From an uncultured Clostridia bacterium (lineage in GTDB: Bacteria; Bacillota; Clostridia; Oscillospirales; Acutalibacteraceae), in NCBI GenBank assembly GCA_944376265.1, contig CALWCD010000004.1, forward strand, positions 1 through 61,210: 61,210 nt of DNA, written 5' to 3'. Of the stretch, positions 17,058-24,277 are shown in pieces. The first letter of the stretch is position 1; the number at the start of each line of letters is the position of its first letter. The notes beneath the pieces are model-generated. The model saw nothing but the letters and a program-made list of their open reading frames with translations. It had not been told where the DNA came from and searched no databases. Position numbers and translations under genes: made by a program.

Positions 17058-17804
17058 ATGGTCAATCAAAAGTCCAGCGCGGGGGTGGCCGGCGCCATGA
17101 TTGCCCTGTGCACGGCGGTGGCGCTGCTGTGCAATTTTGGGGGAAGTGTCTCCGGACAGCGGGAGGCAGAGGAGATTGCCAAGGACGCGGCCCTGGCCAA
17201 CGCCCAGCCGGACCAGGGAATGTTCCAGGGATATCAGCAGCTTTCCGATCCCCTGCTGGTGCTGGTGAACGGAGAGGTCCCTTTGCCGGAGACGTGGGAA
17301 TTCCTCCCTTTCCTGGTGGATGACCAGGTGGTGGACCGGCGCATGGGAGAAGACCTTTCCCGCATGCTTCACGATGGGGAGGAGGAGGGTGTTTGGCTGT
17401 GGGTGGCTTCGGGCTATCGGAGCCGGGAGCGGCAGCAGGCGCTGCTGGACCAGGCCGTCCGGGAGAACCGGGAGGCGGGCATGGGGGAGGAGGAAGCCCT
17501 GGCCGACGCCTTGAAGACCCTGGCCCAGCCCGGGCACAGCGAGCACGAAACGGGTCTGGCGGTGGACTTTAACGACGTGAGCCCCGGGTTTGCAGACACA
17601 AAGGCTTCCCGCTGGCTGGAAGCGAACGCCTGGAAATACGGGTTTGTGCAGCGTTACAAAGGGGCCAAGACAAAGGTTACCGGCGTGGAGGAGGAGAGCT
17701 GGCACTACCGCTATGTGGGCAGGGACCATGCCCGGGAAATGGAGGAAAAGGACCTCTGCCTGGAAGAATACGTCCTCTACCGCAAAGCGCTGGGGGACAA
17801 CTGA
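17058..17804 (+). CDS. VanY-type D-alanyl-D-alanine carboxypeptidase (M15B)
   Basis: Zinc carboxypeptidase that trims peptidoglycan stem peptides outside the membrane. One N-terminal hydrophobic segment (about residues 9-28) acts as signal or anchor. Core motifs: SGYRSRERQ (118-126), SEHETGLAVDF with zinc ligands His163 and Asp170, and ESWHYRYVG with catalytic Glu213 and zinc ligand His216. All metal ligands are present. The 248-residue length fits. An AGAAGGAG site precedes the ATG. No vancomycin-resistance genes are nearby, so this is most likely a housekeeping wall enzyme. Confidence 0.9.
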   Translation: MVNQKSSAGVAGAMIALCTAVALLCNFGGSVSGQREAEEIAKDAALANAQPDQGMFQGYQQLSDPLLVLVNGEVPLPETWEFLPFLVDDQVVDRRMGEDLSRMLHDGEEEGVWLWVASGYRSRERQQALLDQAVRENREAGMGEEEALADALKTLAQPGHSEHETGLAVDFNDVSPGFADTKASRWLEANAWKYGFVQRYKGAKTKVTGVEEESWHYRYVGRDHAREMEEKDLCLEEYVLYRKALGDN

Positions 17805-17832
17805 AATCTTCCCAGAATTTTGTCCCTTTTTA

Positions 17833-17862
17833 TTGCCAAACCCACCTTCTTTGCGCTATAAT
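17833..17862 (+). promoter_or_regulatory. Promoter of gltX
   Basis: TTGCCA (17833-17838), an 18-base spacer and TATAAT (17857-17862), about 105 bases upstream of gltX. A small leader hairpin, AAGCCCC / GGGGCTT (about 17879-17901), follows without a T-tract. Confidence 0.65.
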
Positions 17863-17967
17863 AGCATTCATTAGCGAAAAAGCCCCCTGCGGGCGGGGCT
17901 TGCAAAGGACCGTTCAGGGAATTAACGGGCTTTCCGCGGCCCGGGAAGCGATAAGGAGAGGTAGCAT

Positions 17968-19419
17968 ATGGCAACAGTCAGAACCAGATTTGCCCCCAGC
18001 CCCACAGGGTTTATGCATGTGGGCAACCTGCGCACGGCGCTGTACGAGTACCTGGTGGCCAAGTCTCAGGGAGGAACCTTTGTCCTCCGCATTGAGGACA
18101 CCGACCGGGAGCGCCTGGTGGAAGGCGCTGAGGACGTGATCTACAAAACCCTGGAGCAGGTGGGCCTGCGGCACGATGAGGGTCCCGACCTGGGCGGGGA
18201 ATACGGCCCCTATGTCCAGAGCCAGCGGAAGGATCTGTACAAGCCCTATGCCGAACAGCTGGTTCGGGAGGGGAAGGCCTACTACTGCTTCTGCACCAAG
18301 GAGCGGCTGGAATCCCTCCACAACCAGGAGGGCATCGGCGGGTACGACCGCCACTGCCGGGACCTGCCTCAGGAGGAGGTTCAGCGGCTGCTGGATGCGG
18401 GTACGCCCTATGTGATCCGCCAGAAAGTGCCCCTCACTGGGTCCACCACCTTCCAGGACGCGGTGTTCGGCTCCATCACCATTGAGAACAAGGAGATTGA
18501 GGACCAGGTGCTGCTGAAGGCGGACGGCTATCCCACCTACAACTTCGCCAACGTCATCGACGACCACCTGATGAACATTACCCATGTGGTCCGGGGCTGC
18601 GAGTACCTCACCTCCACCCCCAAGTACAACCTGCTGTACGAGGCCTTCGGCTGGGAGATCCCCACCTACGTCCATCTGCCCCTGATCATGGGCAAGAACG
18701 AGGACGGCAGCGTGTCCAAGCTTTCCAAGCGCCACGGTTCCACCAGCTTCGAAGGGCTGCTGGAGGAAGGCTATCTGGCTCCTGTCATCACCAACTACAT
18801 TGCCCTGCTGGGCTGGTGCCCCAAGGACAACCAGGAGATCTTCTCCCTGGAGGAGCTGGTGAAGGCGTTCTCCATTGACGGCATCAGCAAGTCCCCTGCT
18901 GTGTTCGACTACGACAAACTCAGCTGGTTCAACGGCGAGTATATCAAGGCCATGGGGGAGGAGGAGTTCACCTCCCACGCCATGCCCTATTACAAAGAGG
19001 TGTTTGGGGAGGAGGAGAAGCCATGGAGCGTGCTCTACTCCATTCTGCCCGCCCGCATCTCCAAGTTCACGGAGATTCCCGGCCTGCTGGGTTTCCTGCG
19101 GGAACTGCCTGACTATCCCGTGGACTTCTTCGTCAACAAGAAGAGCAAGACCACCCTGGAGAACTGCCCCAAAATGCTGGAAGCGGCCCTGGAGGCTCTG
19201 GAGCAGCTCCCTTCCTGGGAGCTGAATGACATCCACGAGACTTTGATCGGCTTGGCCGCCAAGCTGGAAGTGAAGAACGGCACTTTGCTGTGGCCTGTGC
19301 GCATTGCCGCCGCAGGCACTCTGGTCACCCCCGGCGGCGCCATGGAGATCCTGGCCCTGCTGGGCCGGGAGGAAGCTCTCCGCCGCCTGAAGCTGGGCCT
19401 TGCCAAACTCCAGGGCTGA
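17968..19419 (+). CDS. gltX: Glutamyl-tRNA synthetase
   Basis: Class I synthetase charging tRNA-Glu. The HIGH-type motif appears as SPTGFMHVGN (residues 11-20) and the KMSKS-type motif as SVSKLSKRHG around residue 250. The C-terminal alpha-helical anticodon-binding domain is complete. The 483-residue length is standard. A GAGAGG site precedes the ATG. glnS follows at about 56 bases, so glutamine charging probably does not rely solely on transamidation in this organism. Confidence 0.96.
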   Translation: MATVRTRFAPSPTGFMHVGNLRTALYEYLVAKSQGGTFVLRIEDTDRERLVEGAEDVIYKTLEQVGLRHDEGPDLGGEYGPYVQSQRKDLYKPYAEQLVREGKAYYCFCTKERLESLHNQEGIGGYDRHCRDLPQEEVQRLLDAGTPYVIRQKVPLTGSTTFQDAVFGSITIENKEIEDQVLLKADGYPTYNFANVIDDHLMNITHVVRGCEYLTSTPKYNLLYEAFGWEIPTYVHLPLIMGKNEDGSVSKLSKRHGSTSFEGLLEEGYLAPVITNYIALLGWCPKDNQEIFSLEELVKAFSIDGISKSPAVFDYDKLSWFNGEYIKAMGEEEFTSHAMPYYKEVFGEEEKPWSVLYSILPARISKFTEIPGLLGFLRELPDYPVDFFVNKKSKTTLENCPKMLEAALEALEQLPSWELNDIHETLIGLAAKLEVKNGTLLWPVRIAAAGTLVTPGGAMEILALLGREEALRRLKLGLAKLQG

Positions 19420-19475
19420 ACCTGGTGAAGATACCCATCCAAAACGTAATCCCTTAGAAAGGAACCGTGAACAAC

Positions 19476-21164
19476 ATGAGTGAAAAAGTAAATTTTGACG
19501 AAGTGGTTTCCACCAACTTCATCGACGAGTTTGTGAAAGAGGACATGGGCCCCGGCGGCCGCACCGAGGGGATGCAGGTCCACACCCGTTTCCCACCCGA
19601 GCCCAACGGCTACCTGCACATCGGTCACGCCAAGGCCATTTACATCGACTTCGGCACTGCTCAGCGTTTCGGCGGCATCTGCAACCTGCGGATGGACGAC
19701 ACCAACCCCACCAAAGAGGACGTGGAGTACGTGGACGCCATCAAGGAGGACATCCACTGGCTGGGCTACGACTGGGACGACCGGTTCTACTACGCTTCCG
19801 ACTACTTCGAGGCCATGTACAAGGGGGCGGAGGAGCTCATTGAGAAAGGCCTTGCCTACGTGTGTGAGCTGACCCCCGAGCAGATGAAGGAGATGCGGGG
19901 CGACCTGACCACCCCCGCCACCAGTCCCTACCGGGACCGTCCCAAGGAGGAGAGCTTGGACCTGTTCCGCCGCATGCGGGCCGGGGAGTTTCCCGATGGC
20001 CGTATGACTCTCCGGGCCAAAATCGACCTGGCTTCCGGCAACTTCAACATGCGGGACCCGGTCATCTACCGGATCAACCACTCCAAGCATCACCGCACCG
20101 GGGACAAGTGGTGCATCTACCCCATGTACGACTACGCCCACCCCTTTGAGGACGCCATGGAGTGCATCACTCACTCCCTGTGCTCCCTGGAGTTTGAGGA
20201 CCACCGTCCCTTCTACGACTGGGTCATCCAGAATGTGACTCTGCCCTCCAAGCCCCGCCAGATCGAGTTCGCCCGGCTGGGCATCAACAACACGGTGATG
20301 AGCAAGCGGAAGCTGCGCACCCTGGTGGAAGAGGGTTATGTGGACGGCTGGGACGACCCCCGGATGCCCACCCTCTGCGGCCTGCGCCGCCGGGGCTACA
20401 CCCCCGCCTCCATTCGGAATTTCAGCGAGCGCAACGGTGTGTCCAAGGTGAACTCCACAGTGGAGTACGCCTTCTTGGAGTACTGCCTGCGGGAGGACCT
20501 GAACCTGAACGCCCGCCGGGCTATGGCTGTGCTGGACCCTGTGAAGCTGACCATCACCAATTACCCGGAAGGGGAGACAGAGCTGTTCGACGTGGAGAAC
20601 AATCCCAACAAGCCGGAAGAGGGCACCCGGCCTGTCAGCTTCTCCCGCACCGTGTATGTGGAGCGGGAGGACTTCCTGGAGGAGCCCATCCCCAAGTATA
20701 AGCGCCTGTATCCCAACGGCCCCGAGTGCCGCCTGAAAGGAGCCTATCTCATCCGCTGCACCGGCTGTGTCAAGGACGAGTCCGGCAAGGTGGTGGAGAT
20801 TTTGGCGGAGTACGACCCTGAGAGCCGGGGCGGCAACCCTGCCGACGGCCGAAAGGTAAAGGGCGCCACCATTCACTGGGTGAACGCCGGCGACGCGCTG
20901 GACGCGGAGATCCGCCTGTACGACAACCTGTTCACTGTGGCCAACCCGGACGAAGGCAACTTCCTGGACTACCTGAACCCGGAATCCCTGAAGGTGTTGA
21001 AGGGCTGCAAAGTGGAGCGGGCTTTGGAAAACGCCAAGCCCGGGGAAAACTATCAGTTCCTGCGCCAGGGCTATTTCTGCGTGGACAGCAAGGACAGCGC
21101 CCCCGGCGCACTGGTGTTCAACCGGTCTGTAAAGCTGAAGGACAGCTTTAAGCCGGGCAACTGA
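19476..21164 (+). CDS. glnS: Glutaminyl-tRNA synthetase
   Basis: Charges tRNA-Gln directly. [19 protein letters not shown] (HIGH at about 48-51 from this start) and VMSKRKL (KMSKS-type) define the class I core, and the eukaryote-like two-barrel anticodon domain follows ([34 protein letters not shown]). The 562-residue length is typical. The start is ambiguous: GTG 19467 is only 3 bases from AAAGGA, while ATG 19476 is 12 bases away and was chosen. It is probably co-transcribed with gltX and ends at a strong terminator. Confidence 0.95.
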   Translation: MSEKVNFDEVVSTNFIDEFVKEDMGPGGRTEGMQVHTRFPPEPNGYLHIGHAKAIYIDFGTAQRFGGICNLRMDDTNPTKEDVEYVDAIKEDIHWLGYDWDDRFYYASDYFEAMYKGAEELIEKGLAYVCELTPEQMKEMRGDLTTPATSPYRDRPKEESLDLFRRMRAGEFPDGRMTLRAKIDLASGNFNMRDPVIYRINHSKHHRTGDKWCIYPMYDYAHPFEDAMECITHSLCSLEFEDHRPFYDWVIQNVTLPSKPRQIEFARLGINNTVMSKRKLRTLVEEGYVDGWDDPRMPTLCGLRRRGYTPASIRNFSERNGVSKVNSTVEYAFLEYCLREDLNLNARRAMAVLDPVKLTITNYPEGETELFDVENNPNKPEEGTRPVSFSRTVYVEREDFLEEPIPKYKRLYPNGPECRLKGAYLIRCTGCVKDESGKVVEILAEYDPESRGGNPADGRKVKGATIHWVNAGDALDAEIRLYDNLFTVANPDEGNFLDYLNPESLKVLKGCKVERALENAKPGENYQFLRQGYFCVDSKDSAPGALVFNRSVKLKDSFKPGN

Positions 21165-21184
21165 ATCGCCGCACAGACAACTGG

Positions 21185-21220
21185 AAAGGGAACGTCTTGA
21201 CCTGGGGCGTTCCCTTTTTT
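21185..21220 (+). terminator. Intrinsic terminator of gltX-glnS
   Basis: AAAGGGAACG (21185-21194) pairs with CGTTCCCTTT (21208-21217) and runs into a six-T tract, 21 bases past the glnS stop. Confidence 0.92.
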
Positions 21221-21229
21221 GCAGGCGAA

Positions 21230-21262
21230 TTGTCACCCTGCACTGCAATATCAGGTTGACAA
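21230..21262 (+). promoter_or_regulatory. BirA operator upstream of birA-bioY
   Basis: TTGTCACCC (21230-21238), exactly 15 bases, then GGTTGACAA (21254-21262). This fits the conserved bacterial BirA box (TTGT-AACC, N14-16, GGTT-ACAA). The right half-site overlaps the -35 hexamer of the birA promoter, the expected arrangement for repression by BirA bound to biotinyl-AMP. Confidence 0.75.
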
Positions 21263-21284
21263 TACAGCCGCGCCGTGCTACATT
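21256..21284 (+). promoter_or_regulatory. Promoter of birA-bioY
   Basis: TTGACA (21256-21261), a 17-base spacer and TACATT (21279-21284), 33 bases upstream of the birA start codon. The -35 is embedded in the BirA operator. Confidence 0.7.
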
Positions 21285-21316
21285 GAGGACAGCGCGCGAA
21301 ACAAAGGAGGACCGGT

Positions 21317-22321
21317 ATGGCCATTACAGAGGATGTTTTGGAGTTCCTGGAGAATGCGGAAGGTCCTGTCTCCGGGGAGGAAATGGCGGAAAAGCTGGGG
21401 ATCACCCGAAATTCCGTGTGGAAAGCCGTGGGAAAGCTGAAGGAGGCGGGATACGAGATTGAGGCGGGGACCAACCGGGGCTACCGGCTGGTGTCCTCCA
21501 GCAATGTGCTGTGCCCCCAGTCGGTGCGGCGCCTTCTTACCGGGCCCGCCAGAGGGTGCGCCATCGACGTGCGGGAGTCCGTTTCCTCCACCAACACGGT
21601 GCTGAAATCCATTGCCGAGCAGGGCGGCGCGGAGGGCATGACTCTCATCGCCCAGCAGCAGACCCAGGGCAGGGGCCGTTTGGGCAGAACCTTTGTGTCC
21701 CCCAAGGGCACCGGTATCTACATCAGCATGCTGCTGCGGCCTAAATTCTCCGCGGAGGAGTCCCTTTCTGTGACCACAGCCGCGGCGGTGGCGGTGGCGG
21801 AAGCCGTGGAAGCCGTCACCGGACGCCATGCCATGATCAAGTGGGTCAACGACGTGTATCTCCAAGGCCGCAAGGTCTGCGGCATTCTTACGGAAGCCGC
21901 TGTGGACTTCGAGAACAACGGGCTCCACTATGCCATAGTGGGTATCGGTGTGAACATTCAGGACCCCCCCGGAGGGTTCCCCCCGGAGATCCGGGACGTG
22001 GCGGGCGCTCTGTATTACGAGGAGGTTCCCGCCGGGGTTCGGACCAGGTTGGCGGCGGAGATCATCAACCGATTTTTCGGGTTTTATGAGCACCTGACCC
22101 AGCGCCCCTTTATGAAGTCCTACCAGGAGCGTTCCCTTTTGACGGGGCTGGAAGTCACCTTTACTCAGGGGGACCGGCTTCAAGAGGGCTTGGTGCTGGG
22201 GGTGGACGACCAGGCCAGGCTTCAGGTCCGTCTGCCGGATGGAGAGGAAAAGCTGTTTTCCGCCGGTGAGGTGGACATCAAAAAAGATTTTTTGGAACAG
22301 CTGCGCAGGGGAGAGGAATAG
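21317..22321 (+). CDS. birA: Bifunctional biotin-protein ligase / biotin operon repressor
   Basis: Activates biotin to biotinyl-AMP and transfers it to biotin-dependent carboxylases; as a dimer it represses biotin genes. An N-terminal winged helix-turn-helix covers residues 1-60 (EEMAEKLGITRNSVWKAV). The catalytic domain has GRGRLGR (118-124) and KWVNDV (175-180) followed by the ligase lysine in GRKVCGIL. A small SH3-like C-terminal domain follows. The 334-residue length fits the group II, DNA-binding type. It is coupled to bioY (33-base gap). The operator upstream implies that it controls its own operon. Confidence 0.95.
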   Translation: MAITEDVLEFLENAEGPVSGEEMAEKLGITRNSVWKAVGKLKEAGYEIEAGTNRGYRLVSSSNVLCPQSVRRLLTGPARGCAIDVRESVSSTNTVLKSIAEQGGAEGMTLIAQQQTQGRGRLGRTFVSPKGTGIYISMLLRPKFSAEESLSVTTAAAVAVAEAVEAVTGRHAMIKWVNDVYLQGRKVCGILTEAAVDFENNGLHYAIVGIGVNIQDPPGGFPPEIRDVAGALYYEEVPAGVRTRLAAEIINRFFGFYEHLTQRPFMKSYQERSLLTGLEVTFTQGDRLQEGLVLGVDDQARLQVRLPDGEEKLFSAGEVDIKKDFLEQLRRGEE

Positions 22322-22354
22322 CCTTTGCAGGCTGGGGAAAGGAGAGAACCAGCA

Positions 22355-22909
22355 ATGAGGATTCAATGTAGGAATAAAGTGCAGAAAATGGTGATGGTGG
22401 CTGTGTTTGCCGCGGTGATGGCGGTGCTGTCCCAGATTTCCATCCCACTGCCCACAGGCGTCCCGGTGACTTTGCAGACATTTGCCGTTGCCCTGTGCGG
22501 TTACACCCTGGGCCTGGGCATGGGCGGGGCCGCGCTGGCGGTGTACCTTGCCATAGGAGCTGTGGGTCTTCCCGTGTTTGCCGGATTCGGCGGAGGCGTG
22601 GGGGCCTTTCTGGGTGTTACGGGCGGGTTCCTTTGGGGGTTCTTCCTCATGAGCCTTTGCTGCGGCCTGGGGACCAGGTTCCACAGCAAGTGGCTTTCCC
22701 TGCTCTTGGGAGTGGCTGGTCTGCTGGTCTGTGACCTTTGCGGCGCCCTGCAGTTTTCAGTGGTGATGTCCACCTCGCTGCCCCAGGCGTTTCTGGTGGC
22801 GTGCGTTCCCTACCTGGTGAAGGACGTGATCTCCGTTGTGGTGGGGTACTTTGCGGCACAGGCCGTTCTGTACAGCCTGAAGAAGTCAAGGCTGGTGCGG
22901 GAGGCATGA
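22355..22909 (+). CDS. bioY: Biotin transporter S component BioY
   Basis: Membrane-embedded substrate-binding component for biotin uptake (ECF-type transporter S unit). About six hydrophobic segments are visible across 184 residues, with the family signature PLPTGVPVTLQTFAVALCG near the start and GLPVFAGFGGGVGAFLG after it. The ATG follows AAGGAGAG; an earlier GTG/ATG frame extension is not supported. No bio synthesis genes are in the window, so the cell probably salvages biotin here. The energising EcfAAT module is not in the window. Confidence 0.93.
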   Translation: MRIQCRNKVQKMVMVAVFAAVMAVLSQISIPLPTGVPVTLQTFAVALCGYTLGLGMGGAALAVYLAIGAVGLPVFAGFGGGVGAFLGVTGGFLWGFFLMSLCCGLGTRFHSKWLSLLLGVAGLLVCDLCGALQFSVVMSTSLPQAFLVACVPYLVKDVISVVVGYFAAQAVLYSLKKSRLVREA

Positions 22910-23311
22910 TGCGGCTGCGGGGGCACCACCTGTTCTGCACCACTTTGTTTCAGGGCTGCGGGTTACGATCAAGCCTTCACCGACCGCATGTGGCAGACCT
23001 TGTCCCGGCTGGAAGCGGGGGAACCCTTTGTTCTGTGCTGTGAAGGGGATGTGCTCTGCGGCGCCTGCCCCCATAGGGTGGAGAAGGGCTGCGCCTTGGG
23101 CACGGAGGACGTGCTGCGCCGGGACAGGGCGGCATTGGAAGCCGTGGGCCTTTCGCCCGGCCAGGAACTCACCTATTCCCAAATGGGGTTTTTGCTGGGA
23201 GGCGTGGGGGAACAGCAGTGGCTTTCCGTCTGCGGCGGCTGCCGCTGGCAAAAGGAGGGGCTTTGTTCCTGGGAATTCTTTCAAACTGCGCAAAAAAAGC
23301 GGTTTGGTTAA
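22906..23311 (+). pseudogene. DUF1284-family gene with a +1 frameshift
   Basis: The start MMRLRGHHLFCTTLFQGCG is typical of small Fe-S-like DUF1284 proteins. After the codon run GGC TGC GGG near 22963 the reading frame is lost, but one frame over the sequence continues as GYDQAFTDRMWQTLSRLEAG and runs to 23311 with the conserved cysteines (VLCCEGDVLCGACPHR, CGGCRWQKEGLC). A single extra G in a GGG run explains this. It overlaps the bioY stop by 4 bases. Either a recent inactivation or a sequencing/assembly indel; the rest of the protein looks intact. Confidence 0.75.
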
Positions 23312-23322
23312 TTTTTTCCATC

Positions 23323-23367
23323 AACGGGCAGTTTTCGGAAAAATCCGGGAACTGTCCGTTCTTTTTT
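23323..23367 (+). terminator. Intrinsic terminator of the birA-bioY-DUF1284 unit
   Basis: AACGGGCAGTTTTCGGA (23323-23339) pairs with TCCGGGAACTGTCCGTT (23344-23360) over a 4-base loop with one mismatch, then C and six T residues. Confidence 0.92.
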
Positions 23368-23577
23368 GAATTTCCTCTTGCTTTCATAACAGGAATATAC
23401 TAAAATAGAGTCGAGCAATTCTGGGAAACTGCTTAAAATTTGTGGGCTTTGCAGCGCTATTTCAGGAGTCTTAACCCATTTTTCCCGTGGCTTTTCCAGC
23501 AAAGGCAAAGTGTACAAATTAAATCGCTAATTCAATATCGATATATCACTCCTACCAATTTACAAGGTCACGGGATT

Positions 23578-23595
23578 CTGTTAAAATATTGTCAA
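23578..23595 (+). promoter_or_regulatory. Candidate Rex operator upstream of rex
   Basis: CTGTTAA-AATA-TTGTCAA resembles the Rex box TTGTTAA-N4-TTAACAA: 6/7 in the left half and 5/7 in the right. It lies 15 bases before the rex start codon, in an A/T-rich region that also offers -10-like sequence. It would allow redox autoregulation of rex and the genes downstream. Confidence 0.45.
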
Positions 23596-23610
23596 AGTTA
23601 GGGGAAAGAG

Positions 23611-24255
23611 GTGAGGAGAGTGCCGAGCCCCAGCGTTTCCAAGCAGACTCTACAACGGCTTCCCACGTATCTCAGCTATTTGAAGAGTTTGCGAGACGCT
23701 CCCAAATTCATCTCGGCAACAGCAATAGCAGAAGCGCTGAACGTGAACCATGTGGTGGTGAGAAAGGATCTTGCCTCCATCAGCAGCTCGGGCAGGCCAA
23801 AGGTGGGCTATGTGCGGGAAGATCTCATCCGCGAGCTGGAAGATTTTCTGGGCTACGACAATGCCCAGGACGCCGTTCTGGTGGGCGCCGGCCAGTTGGG
23901 CAAGGCGCTGTTGGCCTACGGCGGCTTCGTGCAGTATGGGCTCAACATTCTGGCCGGGTTCGACACAGACCCCTTTACGGTCAATACAGAAGTGGGGGGG
24001 AAGATGATTCTTCCCATGGACCGGCTGGAAAGCCTTTGCCGGAGAATGAAGGTGCGCATCGGCATTATCACGGTGCCGGGAGAGCACGCTCAGGCGGTGT
24101 GCAGTCTGTTGATCAAAAGCGGGATTCTGGCTGTGTGGAATTTCTCAAACGTCCATCTGGACGTGCCGGAAGGAATTCTGGTGCAGAACGAAAACATGGC
24201 CGTGTCTCTCGCCCTCTTGTCCAACCATTTAAAGGAAAGATTCAGCACAAAATAA
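23611..24255 (+). CDS. rex: Redox-sensing transcriptional repressor Rex
   Basis: Senses the NADH/NAD ratio and represses fermentation genes when NAD dominates. The N-terminal winged helix (residues 10-75) includes the recognition region VNHVVVRKDLASI, and the Rossmann domain starts at VLVGAGQLGKAL (89-100), the GxGxxG NADH-binding loop. The 214-residue length is standard. The start is GTG, preceded by AGGGG. It lies 22 bases upstream of adhE, the classic Rex target in Clostridia, and heads the H2/ethanol cluster. Confidence 0.95.
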   Translation: MRRVPSPSVSKQTLQRLPTYLSYLKSLRDAPKFISATAIAEALNVNHVVVRKDLASISSSGRPKVGYVREDLIRELEDFLGYDNAQDAVLVGAGQLGKALLAYGGFVQYGLNILAGFDTDPFTVNTEVGGKMILPMDRLESLCRRMKVRIGIITVPGEHAQAVCSLLIKSGILAVWNFSNVHLDVPEGILVQNENMAVSLALLSNHLKERFSTK

Positions 24256-24277
24256 ATAAAAAAGGATGGATCATTTC

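Noticed and set aside
17058..17804. Vancomycin-resistance vanY
   Set aside because: No vanH, vanA/B, vanX or vanRS is nearby; VanY-family carboxypeptidases are common housekeeping enzymes in Clostridia.
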